Below are positions 17,329 through 25,769 of a stretch of 64,000 nt of DNA, piece by piece. The notes beneath the pieces are model-generated. The model worked only from the letters and a program-made list of their open reading frames with translations, was not told where the DNA came from and ran no database searches. A program made the position numbers and the translations under genes. Source of the stretch: Streptomyces sp. NBC_00539. Its GTDB lineage: Bacteria; Actinomycetota; Actinomycetes; Streptomycetales; Streptomycetaceae. The stretch is taken from contig NZ_CP107811.1 of the NCBI RefSeq assembly GCF_036346105.1, positions 5,537,501-5,601,500 of the forward strand, written 5' to 3'. How positions within the stretch are numbered: position 1 is the stretch's first letter; every line of letters starts with the position of its first letter.

Positions 17329-17934
17329 GTGCTGCACAGCCCCACCGAGCCGGCCCTCGCACTGGACACCCTGGCCCACGGTGGCGCCAAGGCCCTCCAC
17401 TGGGTCGCCACGGCCACCGCCATGGCCGCCGTCGTCGCCGCAGCGGGTCTCCTCCAGCCGGACCCCGCGACCGGCACCCCGGTCACCGCCACCGCCGCGG
17501 CGGCCGCCGCCGGCCCCCCGGCAGCCGCCCCCGACGCACACGCCGTCACCTACCCGCTGGACTGCAGGGGCACCGCCCAAGCCGTCACGGCCACCGCCCA
17601 GGGCGACCTCGACGGCGACGGCCGCCCCGAAACCGTGGCGGCCGTCCGCTGCGACGCCGGCTCCGGCACCCCGCCGCACGCCATCTACGTCCTCACCCAG
17701 GACAGGGCCCCCGGGGCCGCGCCGCGCGTGGTGGCCACCCTCCTGGAGGCCGGACGCCGCCAGACGGCCACCGACCTGACCATCAGTGACCGCACGGTGA
17801 CGGCCAGTCTCGTCGGCTACTCCTCACCGGCGGTCCCGCGCTACAGCCCCGACACCAGACAGCTCGCCAAGTGGCGCTGGACGGGCGGAAAATTCCGCCA
17901 GGAGCTTACCGATTCACGCCCCGGAAGCGTTTAG
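17329..17934 (+). CDS. Secreted or membrane-anchored protein with a calcium-loop-like repeat, unknown function
   Basis: I do not recognise a named family. The protein has 201 residues. An N-terminal hydrophobic segment (about residues 26-45) could be a signal anchor, followed by an Ala/Pro-rich linker and a compact domain. The domain contains GDLDGDGRPETVAAVRC, which resembles an FG-GAP/VCBS calcium-binding loop, and two cysteines that could form a disulphide. I chose GTG at 17329 because AGGAGAG lies upstream. Earlier in-frame starts fall inside the trmI terminator. Its end is 3 bases from the stop of the convergent ferredoxin gene. Confidence 0.7.
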   Translation: MLHSPTEPALALDTLAHGGAKALHWVATATAMAAVVAAAGLLQPDPATGTPVTATAAAAAAGPPAAAPDAHAVTYPLDCRGTAQAVTATAQGDLDGDGRPETVAAVRCDAGSGTPPHAIYVLTQDRAPGAAPRVVATLLEAGRRQTATDLTISDRTVTASLVGYSSPAVPRYSPDTRQLAKWRWTGGKFRQELTDSRPGSV

Positions 17935-17937
17935 CCG

Positions 17938-18267
17938 TCACTCCGCGTCAGGGCCGTACACCTCGACCCTGTCCGACACACGGCGGACGTGAATACAGTC
18001 ACCCGGGCATTCCTTCGCCGAATCGACCACGTCCTGGAGCAGCGTCAGCGGAACCGGAGTGGTCGCCCCCGGGTCCTGCAGAAGCTCGTCCTGCGCGCTC
18101 TTCACATACGCCAGACCATCGATGTCCAGCTCGAACACCTCCGGGGCGTACTGCACGCAGATGCCGTCGCCGGTGCACAGGTCCTGGTCGATCCACACCT
18201 CCAGCGACGCCTCGGCCTCGTCGGCGCCGGCCGTCCGGTCGGAGGTTGCCTCCTGCTGCACGGTCAT
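17938..18267 (-). CDS. Ferredoxin upstream of the proteasome ATPase
   Basis: Small acidic electron carrier of 109 residues. Cluster ligands are Cys31 and Cys37 in CTGDGIC and Cys87 in ECPGDC. Asp34 replaces the second cysteine, which points to a 3Fe-4S or Asp-ligated cluster, and an extra Cys91 is present. The start is ATG at 18265-18267 with GGCAGGAGAT directly before it. It is divergent from arc, and this neighbourhood looks conserved next to the Pup-proteasome cluster. Its redox partner is unknown, and a link to proteolysis is guilt by association only. Confidence 0.88.
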   Translation of the reverse strand: MTVQQEATSDRTAGADEAEASLEVWIDQDLCTGDGICVQYAPEVFELDIDGLAYVKSAQDELLQDPGATTPVPLTLLQDVVDSAKECPGDCIHVRRVSDRVEVYGPDAE

Positions 18268-18438
18268 ATCTCCTGCCGTTCCCTGCACTGAGTGATCCAC
18301 CCCGGTCACAACTCGCGACAAGTCGCGCGGGCCCTGACGGGTGTTGAACACTTCGACCTTACAACCGGCTGCTTTCCCGTGCTGCTGGGTGGGTATTTCA
18401 CTGGCGAGAGGGAGTACGCAAGGGTGAAGATCGGACAC

Positions 18439-18466
18439 ACCCCTACCGTCTTTGTGATCTAGGGGT
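18439..18466. promoter_or_regulatory. Inverted repeat in the ferredoxin-arc intergenic region
   Basis: ACCCCTA (18439-18445) and TAGGGGT (18460-18466) are perfect 7-bp arms with a 14-base spacer between the divergent ferredoxin and arc genes. A TAGGGT -10 candidate for arc follows near 18488. Possible operator, unproven. The rest of this 264-base region shows nothing else clear. Confidence 0.45.
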
Positions 18467-18531
18467 TTCAATCACCACCAGCCCAGGTAGGGTCAGGAAG
18501 CGTCCAGCTCCCCTTGGAGGAGGTGAGGACC

Positions 18532-20298
18532 GTGGCAGCCCACGACGACGACATCAACCGCGGCATCCGGCCCGGGCGAGGGTCCGAGGACCCCGCTGGC
18601 CAGGTTGCCTATCTCGAGCAGGAAATCGCCGTCCTGCGACGCAAGCTCGCCGACTCACCGCGTCACACGAGGATTCTCGAAGAGCGGATCATCGAGCTCC
18701 AGACGAATCTGGCCGGCGTGTCCGCACAGAACGAACGACTGGCGAACACCCTCCGTGAGGCCCGCGACCAGATCGTGGCCCTCAAGGAAGAAGTCGACCG
18801 CCTCGCCCAGCCGCCGGCCGGCTTCGGTGTCTTCCTGCAAGCCAACGAGGATGGCACCGTCGACATCTTCACCGGCGGCCGCAAGCTCCGCGTGAACGTG
18901 AGCCCCAGCGTCGACCCGGAAGACCTCCGGCGCGGCCAGGAGGTCATGCTCAACGAAGCGCTCAACGTGGTCGAAGCCATGGAATTCGAGCGCGCCGGGG
19001 ACATCGTCACCCTCAAGGAAATCCTTGAGGACGGCGAGCGCGCCCTGGTCATCGGGCACACCGACGAGGAAAGGGTGGTGAGGCTCGCCGAGCCGCTCCT
19101 GGACATCACCATCCGCCCCGGCGACGCCCTGCTCCTCGAACCCCGCTCCGGCTACGTCTACGAAGTGGTCCCCAAGAGCGAGGTCGAAGACCTCGTCCTC
19201 GAAGAGGTCCCGGACATCGACTACGACAAGATCGGCGGCCTGGGCGACCAGATCGAACTGATCCGCGACGCCGTCGAGCTCCCCTACCTCTACCCGGACC
19301 TCTTCAAGGAACACGAACTGCGCCCGCCGAAGGGCATCCTGCTCTACGGCCCCCCCGGCTGCGGCAAGACGCTCATCGCCAAAGCCGTCGCCAACTCCCT
19401 TGCCAAGAAGGTCGCCGAGGTCACCGGCCAGCCCGCCGGGAAGTCCTACTTCCTGAACATCAAGGGCCCCGAACTCCTCAACAAGTACGTCGGCGAGACC
19501 GAGCGGCACATCCGCCTCGTCTTCCAGCGTGCACGCGAGAAGGCGAGCGAAGGCACCCCCGTCATCGTCTTCTTCGACGAGATGGAATCCCTCTTCCGCA
19601 CCCGCGGATCCGGCGTCAGCTCGGACGTGGAGAACACCATCGTCCCCCAGCTCCTCGCCGAGATCGACGGCGTGGAAGGCCTGGAGAACGTCATCGTCAT
19701 CGGCGCCTCCAACCGCGAGGACATGATCGACCCGGCCATCCTGCGCCCCGGCCGCCTCGACGTGAAGATCAAGATCGAGCGCCCCGACGCAGAAGCCGCC
19801 AAGGACATCTTCGCCAAGTACCTCAAGGCCTCCTTGCCCCTGCACGCGGACGACCTGTCCGAACACCAGGGCTCCACGGCCGGCACCGTCCACAGCATGA
19901 TCCAGACCGTCGTCGAGCAGATGTACGCGGAAACCGAGGAAAACCGCTTCCTCGAGGTCACGTACGCCAACGGCGACAAGGAAGTCCTCTACTTCAAGGA
20001 CTTCAACTCCGGAGCCATGATCCAGAACATCGTGGACCGCGCCAAGAAAATGGCGATCAAGGCCTTCCTCGAACACAACCAGAAGGGCCTGAGGGTCGCC
20101 CACCTCCTCCAGGCCTGCGTGGACGAGTTCAAGGAGAACGAAGACCTGCCCAACACCACCAACCCGGACGACTGGGCCCGCATCTCCGGAAAGAAGGGCG
20201 AGCGGATCGTATTCATCCGCACCCTCGTCACCGGAAAGCAAGGCGCGGACACCGGACGCTCCATCGACACGGTGGCCAACACCGGTCAGTACCTCTGA
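18532..20298 (+). CDS. arc: Proteasome-associated AAA ATPase ARC/Mpa
   Basis: Hexameric ATPase that recognises pupylated proteins, unfolds them and threads them into the 20S proteasome. It has 588 residues: an N-terminal coiled coil that binds Pup (about 20-95), tandem OB folds, and an AAA module with Walker A GPPGCGKT at 273-280 and Walker B VIVFFDE from 344. The C-terminal GQYL tail has the penultimate Tyr used for docking to the proteasome alpha ring. I chose GTG at 18532, preceded by GGAGGAGG. The TTG at 18514 overlaps the SD. It is first in the cluster arc-dop-pup-(HNH)-prcB-prcA. Confidence 0.97.
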   Translation: MAAHDDDINRGIRPGRGSEDPAGQVAYLEQEIAVLRRKLADSPRHTRILEERIIELQTNLAGVSAQNERLANTLREARDQIVALKEEVDRLAQPPAGFGVFLQANEDGTVDIFTGGRKLRVNVSPSVDPEDLRRGQEVMLNEALNVVEAMEFERAGDIVTLKEILEDGERALVIGHTDEERVVRLAEPLLDITIRPGDALLLEPRSGYVYEVVPKSEVEDLVLEEVPDIDYDKIGGLGDQIELIRDAVELPYLYPDLFKEHELRPPKGILLYGPPGCGKTLIAKAVANSLAKKVAEVTGQPAGKSYFLNIKGPELLNKYVGETERHIRLVFQRAREKASEGTPVIVFFDEMESLFRTRGSGVSSDVENTIVPQLLAEIDGVEGLENVIVIGASNREDMIDPAILRPGRLDVKIKIERPDAEAAKDIFAKYLKASLPLHADDLSEHQGSTAGTVHSMIQTVVEQMYAETEENRFLEVTYANGDKEVLYFKDFNSGAMIQNIVDRAKKMAIKAFLEHNQKGLRVAHLLQACVDEFKENEDLPNTTNPDDWARISGKKGERIVFIRTLVTGKQGADTGRSIDTVANTGQYL

Positions 20299-20308
20299 CA
20301 AAGCGGGG

Positions 20309-20343
20309 CGGCTGCGGGTCCCCCACCGGGGCACCCGCAGCCG
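20309..20343 (+). terminator. arc terminator
   Basis: CGGCTGCGGGT (20309-20319) pairs with ACCCGCAGCCG (20333-20343), and an inner CCCC/GGGG extends the stem. A tandem 12-base duplication, CCGACTGCTTTA/T, follows at 20341-20364 and gives a mildly T-rich tail. Confidence 0.8.
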
Positions 20344-20548
20344 ACTGCTTTACCGACTGCTTTTCCAGCCGGTGGCAGGACAAATTCAATGACCGAAATG
20401 ATCTCCCCACCAGCGCGGAGTGGTTCTAGGCTCTTCCGTACCGCAGGTCAAGCAGTGCGGGGACGGACGCCGCACACGACGCATCGGAGCACCAGCGGTA
20501 CTTGAGCGCCGCTCCCGGCCGGGAGCGCCGCCGGGCAAGGAGGGCCGC

Positions 20549-22060
20549 ATGACCGTACGGCGAGTAATGGGGATCGAGACGGAGTACGGGATCTCCGTCC
20601 CGGGCCACCCGAACGCCAATGCCATGCTCACCTCGTCCCAGATCGTCAACGCCTACGCGGCGGCGATGCACCGGGCACGCCGTGCCCGCTGGGACTTCGA
20701 GGAGGAGAACCCGCTGCGGGACGCCCGCGGCTTCGACCTCGCCCGCGAGGCCGCCGACAACAGCCAGCTCACCGACGAGGACATCGGCCTCGCCAACGTC
20801 ATCCTCACCAACGGCGCCCGGCTCTACGTCGACCACGCCCACCCCGAATACAGCTCCCCCGAGGTCACCAACCCCCTCGACGCCGTCCTCTGGGACAAAG
20901 CCGGCGAACGGATCATGGCCGAAGCCGCCGAACGCGCCGCCCAGCTCCCCGGCGCCCAGCCCATCCACCTCTACAAGAACAACACCGACAACAAGGGCGC
21001 CTCCTACGGCACGCACGAGAACTACCTGATGAAGCGGGAAACGCCCTTCACCGACATCGTGCGCCACCTCACCCCCTTCTTCGTCTCCCGCCAGGTCGTC
21101 ACCGGCGCCGGACGCGTCGGCATCGGCCAGGACGGCCGCGACCACGGCTTCCAGATCAGCCAGCGCGCCGACTACTTCGAGGTCGAGGTCGGCCTGGAGA
21201 CCACCCTCAAGCGCCCGATCATCAACACGCGCGACGAACCGCACTCCGACGCCGAGAAGTACCGCCGGCTCCACGTGATCATCGGAGACGCCAACCTCTC
21301 GGAAATCTCCACCTACCTCAAACTCGGCACGACCGCACTGGTCCTCTCCATGATCGAAGACCAGTTCATCAACGTCGACCTCGCCGTCGACCAGCCCGTG
21401 CGCACCCTCCACCAGGTCTCCCACGACCCCGACCTCCACCACCTGATCACGCTGCGCAGCGGCCGGACACTCACCGCGGTGCAGCTCCAGATGGAGTACT
21501 TCGAGCTGGCGCGCAAGTACGTCGACGAGCGGTTCGGCACGGACGCCGACGAGCAGACCAAGGATGTCCTCACTCGGTGGGAGGACGTCCTGGGCCGGCT
21601 GGAGACCGACCCCATGAGCCTGTCCGGCGAGCTGGACTGGATCGCGAAGCGGGAACTGCTGGAGGGCTACCGCAGGCGCGACGGACTCGACTGGGACGCG
21701 GCCCGGCTGCACCTGGTGGACCTCCAGTACGCGGACGTACGCCCGGAGAAGGGCCTGTACAACCGCCTGGCGGCCCGCGGCAAGATGAAGCGGCTGCTGG
21801 AGGAACCGGCCGTCGAGCGCGCCGAGGGCAAGCCCCCGGAGGACACCCGGGCCTACTTCCGGGGCCGGTGCCTGGAGCAGTACGCGGACGACGTGGCGGC
21901 GGCCTCGTGGGACTCGGTGATCTTCGACCTCCCGGGCCACGACTCCCTCCAGCGCGTGCCCACGCTGGAGCCCCTGCGGGGGACGCGGGCGCACGTGAAG
22001 GAGCTCCTGGACCGCTGCCGCACGGCGGAGGACCTGGTACGGGTGCTGTCCGGCCGCTGA
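20549..22060 (+). CDS. dop: Depupylase/Pup deamidase Dop
   Basis: Removes Pup from substrates and, in species whose Pup ends in Gln, deamidates it to Glu. It has 503 residues of the carboxylate-amine ligase fold shared with PafA. The N-terminal [10 protein letters not shown] holds the metal/ATP-binding Glu, and the segment [18 protein letters not shown] holds the catalytic Asp. Between them is a longer loop than in PafA (about residues 37-80), the Dop-specific loop. The start is ATG at 20549 with AAGGAGG upstream. It is separated from arc by a terminator, so it probably has its own promoter (TAGGCT near 20447). Pup here ends in Glu, so depupylation would be its main job. Confidence 0.96.
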   Translation: MTVRRVMGIETEYGISVPGHPNANAMLTSSQIVNAYAAAMHRARRARWDFEEENPLRDARGFDLAREAADNSQLTDEDIGLANVILTNGARLYVDHAHPEYSSPEVTNPLDAVLWDKAGERIMAEAAERAAQLPGAQPIHLYKNNTDNKGASYGTHENYLMKRETPFTDIVRHLTPFFVSRQVVTGAGRVGIGQDGRDHGFQISQRADYFEVEVGLETTLKRPIINTRDEPHSDAEKYRRLHVIIGDANLSEISTYLKLGTTALVLSMIEDQFINVDLAVDQPVRTLHQVSHDPDLHHLITLRSGRTLTAVQLQMEYFELARKYVDERFGTDADEQTKDVLTRWEDVLGRLETDPMSLSGELDWIAKRELLEGYRRRDGLDWDAARLHLVDLQYADVRPEKGLYNRLAARGKMKRLLEEPAVERAEGKPPEDTRAYFRGRCLEQYADDVAAASWDSVIFDLPGHDSLQRVPTLEPLRGTRAHVKELLDRCRTAEDLVRVLSGR

Positions 22061-22089
22061 GCGGGGCCCGACGCCATCGGCGGCCCGGA

Positions 22090-22109
22090 CGGGGCCTGAA
22101 AGGGCCCCG
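22090..22109 (+). terminator. dop terminator
   Basis: CGGGGCC (22090-22096) and GGCCCCG (22103-22109) form a short GC-rich hairpin 30 bases after the dop stop, and imperfect outer pairing extends it. Confidence 0.6.
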
Positions 22110-22161
22110 GTCTGGGAATCATGGGAACACCCGGACGTTGTGAAAGTGCGGGGACGAATGT

Positions 22162-22227
22162 CGGACCCTCCTTGTAGGGTCCGGCATAAGGTCTGATCTT
22201 GGGAGTGGTCCCGGTCCGGGACCACTC
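22162..22227 (+). promoter_or_regulatory. Two perfect palindromes in the pup 5' region
   Basis: The first is CGGACCCT-N6-AGGGTCCG (22162-22183). The second is a 25-base palindrome with 12-bp perfect arms around one central base (22203-22227). Both precede the pup SD (GGGGTGAGG) and start at 22264. They may be an operator pair or RNA hairpins controlling pup and the downstream proteasome genes. Confidence 0.55.
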
Positions 22228-22263
22228 GACGTGAGCGTGCGAACCGAGCGGGGTGAGGTAGAC

Positions 22264-22476
22264 ATGGCGACCAAGGACACCGGCGGCGGACAGCAGAAGG
22301 CGACGCGCTCGACCGAGGAGGTCGAGGAGGCTGCGGTCGAGGAATCGACCGACCTCAAGGAACGCCAGGAAAAGCTCTCCGACGACGTCGACTCGGTACT
22401 TGACGAAATCGATGATGTGCTCGAGGAAAATGCCGAGGACTTCGTGCGCTCCTTCGTCCAGAAGGGCGGCGAGTGA
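22264..22476 (+). CDS. pup: Prokaryotic ubiquitin-like protein Pup
   Basis: Small, largely disordered protein tag of 70 residues that PafA links through its C-terminal glutamate to lysines of target proteins. The N-terminal MATKDTGGGQQKATRS is typical, and the C-terminal half (about 30-66) is the helix-forming part that binds ARC. The last residues are KGGE: the final codon at 22471-22473 is GAG, not the CAG/CAA of many actinobacterial Pups, so the protein is ready for ligation without deamidation. I chose ATG at 22264 with GGGGTGAGG upstream. The longer GTG start at 22231 is unlikely. Confidence 0.97.
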   Translation: MATKDTGGGQQKATRSTEEVEEAAVEESTDLKERQEKLSDDVDSVLDEIDDVLEENAEDFVRSFVQKGGE

Positions 22477-22518
22477 TTTAGCCTTCGAATCGAAGATTAG
22501 ATCCTCGGGGGAGGGCAA

Positions 22519-22968
22519 GTGTCGGGGGCGGAAAAGCGATGTCCGCGGTGTGGCTTGCTCAAGCCGCTTGAGGCCTTCGCTTCCCACCGGGCCATGCGGG
22601 ACGGCCTGCAGTGTTACTGCAGGCCGTGCGCGGCCGAGTACCTGTCGACCCGCTGCAAAGCATGCCGGGCCATCGAAGGCCGGGCGGGTCACCTCAAGCG
22701 TTCCTACGGCGTCACCGAGGAGGAGCGCGACCTGATGATCGCAGCGCAGGGGGGCCTCTGCGGGATCTGCCAAGAGGCTCCTCCGGAGCACGTTGATCAC
22801 GATCATCAGACGGGTAAGGTCCGAGGCGTACTGTGCTTCAGCTGTAACGCCGCACTGGGGCAGTTCAAGGATCGGCCGGACGTCATACGGCGTGCAGCCG
22901 CTTACGTGGAAGGAAACCTGTGGAACCCAACACTCGTAGCACAGGGCGTCTACCGGCAGCCTTCCTGA
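22519..22968 (+). CDS. HNH endonuclease of the recombination endonuclease VII type
   Basis: Predicted zinc-containing HNH nuclease of 149 residues. An N-terminal zinc ribbon-like segment ([13 protein letters not shown] ... CYCRPC) precedes the nuclease motif CGICQ...[24 protein letters not shown], which carries the His-Asp-His metal site and the Asn. The start is GTG at 22519 with GGGGGAGGG upstream. It lies between pup and prcB, and its last 49 bases overlap the start of prcB. This arrangement implies translational coupling within the operon. Similar genes sit here in other Streptomyces as far as I recall, so it is not an obvious recent insertion. Its role in a proteasome operon is unexplained. 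Confidence 0.85.
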   Translation: MSGAEKRCPRCGLLKPLEAFASHRAMRDGLQCYCRPCAAEYLSTRCKACRAIEGRAGHLKRSYGVTEEERDLMIAAQGGLCGICQEAPPEHVDHDHQTGKVRGVLCFSCNAALGQFKDRPDVIRRAAAYVEGNLWNPTLVAQGVYRQPS

Positions 22969-23759
22969 CGCCGGGGTCCTCGTCCTTCATGGACTTCCTC
23001 GGGGCGCACTCGCCCGAGATGCTGCCGGGCAACCGGAAGCTGCCCGACGGCGTCATCGAGGCGCCGCACGGGACGACCATCGTGGCCGTCACCTTCCCCG
23101 GCGGGGTCGTGCTCGCCGGTGACCGGCGCGCCACCATGGGGAACATGATCGCTCAGCGGGACATCGAGAAGGTGTTCCCGGCCGACGAGTACTCCGCCGT
23201 CGGCATCGCCGGTACGGCGGGTCTCGCCGTGGAGATGGTGAAGCTGTTCCAGCTGGAGCTGGAGCACTTCGAGAAGGTGGAGGGGACGACCTTGTCCCTG
23301 GAGGGCAAGGCGAACCGGCTCTCGACCATGATCCGGAGCAATCTGGGGATGGCGATGCAGGGGCTGGCCGTCGTGCCGCTGTTCGCCGGGTACGACGAGG
23401 CCAAGGAGAAGGGCCGGATCTTCTCCTACGACGTGACCGGCGGCCGCTCCGAGGAGCACGGCTTCGCCGCCACCGGTTCCGGTTCGATCTTCGCCAAGGG
23501 TTCGATGAAGAAGCTGTTCCGGCCCGACCTGACGGAGGAGCAGGCCACCACTTTGGTCGTGCAGGCGTTGTACGACGCCGCCGACGACGACTCGGCGACG
23601 GGTGGGCCGGACCTCTACCGGCACATCTATCCGATCGTCACCGTCATCACCGATGAGGGTTTCCGCAGGCTGACCGACGACGAGTCGCAGGAAATCGCCC
23701 GTACGGTCACCAACCGTCGGCTCGAGCAGCCGGACGGCCCGCGCGCCGCCCTGCTCTGA
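22920..23759 (+). CDS. prcB: Proteasome beta subunit PrcB
   Basis: Catalytic subunit of the 20S proteasome, 279 residues as a precursor. Autocleavage before Thr52 ([11 protein letters not shown]) would remove a 51-residue propeptide and expose the N-terminal threonine nucleophile. The conserved [14 protein letters not shown] follows. GTG at 22920 has GGAAGG seven bases upstream and lies inside the HNH gene. A later ATG at 22989 lacks an SD and would shorten the propeptide to about 28 residues. It is followed by prcA 45 bases downstream. Confidence 0.97.
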   Translation: MEPNTRSTGRLPAAFLTPGSSSFMDFLGAHSPEMLPGNRKLPDGVIEAPHGTTIVAVTFPGGVVLAGDRRATMGNMIAQRDIEKVFPADEYSAVGIAGTAGLAVEMVKLFQLELEHFEKVEGTTLSLEGKANRLSTMIRSNLGMAMQGLAVVPLFAGYDEAKEKGRIFSYDVTGGRSEEHGFAATGSGSIFAKGSMKKLFRPDLTEEQATTLVVQALYDAADDDSATGGPDLYRHIYPIVTVITDEGFRRLTDDESQEIARTVTNRRLEQPDGPRAALL

Positions 23760-23804
23760 CCATCCGTCGCCCCGTAGGACCCAGAAGAAAGGGACGGACA
23801 GCCG

Positions 23805-24569
23805 GTGTCGACTCCGTTCTATGTGTCACCCCAGCAGGCCATGGCCGACCGGGCGGAATACGCCCGGAAGGGCATCGCCCGTGGTCGCAGCCTCGTCGTG
23901 CTGCAGTATGCCGACGGCATCGTGTTCGTCGGGGAGAACCCGTCCCGTGCGCTGCACAAGTTCAGCGAGATCTATGACCGGATCGGCTTCGCGGCCGCCG
24001 GCAAGTACAACGAGTACGAGAACCTGCGGATCGGTGGTGTGCGGTACGCGGATCTGCGCGGGTACACCTATGACCGTGATGATGTGACGGCCCGTGGGCT
24101 GGCGAACGTGTACGCGCAGACGCTGGGCACGATCTTCTCCAGTGCGGGTGAGAAGCCGTACGAGGTGGAGTTGGTCGTGGCGGAGGTCGGTGCGACGGCC
24201 GCGGGTGACCAGATCTACCGGTTGCCGCATGACGGGTCGATCGTGGACGAGCACGGTTCTGTCGCGGTGGGCGGCAACGCCGAGCAGATCAGTACGTTCC
24301 TGGACCAGCGGCACCAGGACGGGATGACGCTGTCCGAGGCGTTGAAGCTGGCGGTGCAGGCGCTGTCCAGTCAGGCGAACGGTGCGGACAAGTCGATTCC
24401 GGCGGAGCGGCTGGAGGTTGCGGTGCTGGACCGGACGCGGCCGCAGCAGCGGAAGTTCAAGCGGATCCGGGGCCGGCAGCTGGCGCGGCTGCTGGAGGCG
24501 GACGTGCCGGCGGCGGCGCAGGCCGATGCGGTGTCGAACGACGAGGGTCCGGAGGACGAGGCGCAGTAG
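23805..24569 (+). CDS. prcA: Proteasome alpha subunit PrcA
   Basis: Forms the outer gating rings of the 20S proteasome and docks ARC. It has 254 residues, starting from GTG at 23805 with AGAAAGGGA upstream. The N-terminal gate segment [27 protein letters not shown] and the proteasome fold core ([33 protein letters not shown]) are typical. The C-terminal tail is acidic ([10 protein letters not shown]), as in actinobacterial PrcA. It is the last gene of the pup-prcBA transcription unit. A bidirectional terminator separates it from the convergent LacI gene. Confidence 0.97.
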   Translation: MSTPFYVSPQQAMADRAEYARKGIARGRSLVVLQYADGIVFVGENPSRALHKFSEIYDRIGFAAAGKYNEYENLRIGGVRYADLRGYTYDRDDVTARGLANVYAQTLGTIFSSAGEKPYEVELVVAEVGATAAGDQIYRLPHDGSIVDEHGSVAVGGNAEQISTFLDQRHQDGMTLSEALKLAVQALSSQANGADKSIPAERLEVAVLDRTRPQQRKFKRIRGRQLARLLEADVPAAAQADAVSNDEGPEDEAQ

Positions 24570-24581
24570 TGCGTGCGGGGG

Positions 24582-24615
24582 AGCCCCGGTCCGCCCGTGA
24601 GGGTGGGTCGGGGCT
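24582..24615. terminator. Terminator between prcA and the LacI-type gene
   Basis: AGCCCCG (24582-24588) pairs with CGGGGCT (24609-24615), with an inner 6-bp stem and a GTGA loop. It serves both convergent genes. Confidence 0.8.
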
Positions 24616-24624
24616 TCGTCGTGT

Positions 24625-25623
24625 TCAGGGGGTGGGGGCGGGGCCGGAGGAGTCGCGGACGACGAGTTCGACGGGGATGTCGGGGGCGGTCCAGTGGTGG
24701 CCTTCGAGGACGGTGAGGAGGGCGGTCATGCCTTGTCGGCCGACGTGTTCGGCGGGCAGGCGGACGGTGGTGAGTTCGGGTTCGACGGCGGTGGCGAGGG
24801 CGAGGTCGTCGAAGCCGGTGACGGAGAGGTCCTGGGGGATGCGCAGGCCGAGGCGGCGGGCGGCTTTGCAGGCGCCGGCGGCGAGGATGTCGTCGTCGCA
24901 GATGACGGCGGTGGGCCGGGGGCCGGGGGTGGTGAGGGCGGTTTCGAGGGCGGTGCGGGCGCCGGTGACGGTGAGCGGGGCGCGTACGGTGCGCAGTTCG
25001 GCGGGGGCGGGGAGGAGGTCGGTGAGGGCGCGGGCGCGGGTGTGGAAGGTCCAGGAGTCGACGGCGGAGGCGAGGTGGAGGAAGCGGCGGTGGCCGTGGG
25101 TGAGGAGGTGTTCGACGGTTTGGCGCATGCCGTCGGCCATGGCGAGGTTGACGTGGGCGGCGGCGGTGTCGGAGGTGGGGTCGCTGTCGAGCATGACGAG
25201 GGGGAGGCCGTTGCCGCCGATGGCGTCGAGGGCGTCGGCGGCCATGGAGGAGGCGATGACTCCGTCGAGGGCCGCGCGGGCGGACGCGAACGGGTTGCGG
25301 GCGGGGCCGGTGCCGTCGGGGGAGGGGTAGAGGACGACGCCGAAGCCGTGTTCGGCGGCGACTTGGGCGGCGCCGGTGTAGACGCGGGCGAAGAATTCGT
25401 TGGTGAGGGCGGGGACGACGAGGAGGGCGGTGCGGGTGCTGCCGAGGCGGAGGTTGCGGGCGGCGAGGTTGGGGCGGTAGCCGAGGTGGGCGGCGGTTTC
25501 GCGGACGTGGGTGGCGGTGCGTTCGGAGACGCGGCCGCGCCATTTGTCGCCGAGGACGAGGGAGACGGTGGCCTGGGACACCCCGGCGGCGTTGGCGACG
25601 TCCCGGCTGGTGGGTCTCGTCAC
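24625..25623 (-). CDS. LacI-family transcriptional regulator
   Basis: Repressor of 332 residues. The N-terminal LacI helix-turn-helix is TSRDVANAAGVSQATVSLVLGDKWRGRVSERT, with the hinge helix near LGYRPNLAARNLR. A periplasmic-binding-protein-like sensor domain follows (about 62-328, with CDDDILAAGACKAARRLGLRIPQDLSVTGFDD). The start is GTG at 25621-25623 with CAGGAG upstream. It is divergent from an MFS exporter gene, and a LacI-type operator sits between them at 25725-25738. The effector is unknown. The pair interrupts the Pup-proteasome cluster between prcA and pafA. Confidence 0.92.
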   Translation of the reverse strand: MTRPTSRDVANAAGVSQATVSLVLGDKWRGRVSERTATHVRETAAHLGYRPNLAARNLRLGSTRTALLVVPALTNEFFARVYTGAAQVAAEHGFGVVLYPSPDGTGPARNPFASARAALDGVIASSMAADALDAIGGNGLPLVMLDSDPTSDTAAAHVNLAMADGMRQTVEHLLTHGHRRFLHLASAVDSWTFHTRARALTDLLPAPAELRTVRAPLTVTGARTALETALTTPGPRPTAVICDDDILAAGACKAARRLGLRIPQDLSVTGFDDLALATAVEPELTTVRLPAEHVGRQGMTALLTVLEGHHWTAPDIPVELVVRDSSGPAPTP

Positions 25624-25707
25624 GCGGGGCTCCTGTTTGGCGAGGTCACGGGGGTGGGGGTGTGGGGGAGGGGGGCGGTCGTGTGGACTGGCGGGTTGTG
25701 GCCATGG

Positions 25708-25738
25708 TACGTATGGCGGGTCACGTTATACGTATTAC
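25708..25738. promoter_or_regulatory. Candidate LacI-type operator between regulator and MFS gene
   Basis: GTTATACGTATTAC (25725-25738) is a 14-base palindrome with one mismatched pair and a central CG, the hallmark of LacI-family operators. A second TACGTA core lies 21 bases away at 25708-25713, about two helical turns. Both are in the divergent promoter region. Confidence 0.6.
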
Positions 25739-25769
25739 TCCGGCTTGGTCCGGGCAGGAAGGGGCGGAC

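Noticed and set aside
22519-22968. HNH gene as an intein, group I intron ORF or recent homing insertion
   Set aside because: It has its own SD and start, does not interrupt pup or prcB, and its base composition matches its neighbours.
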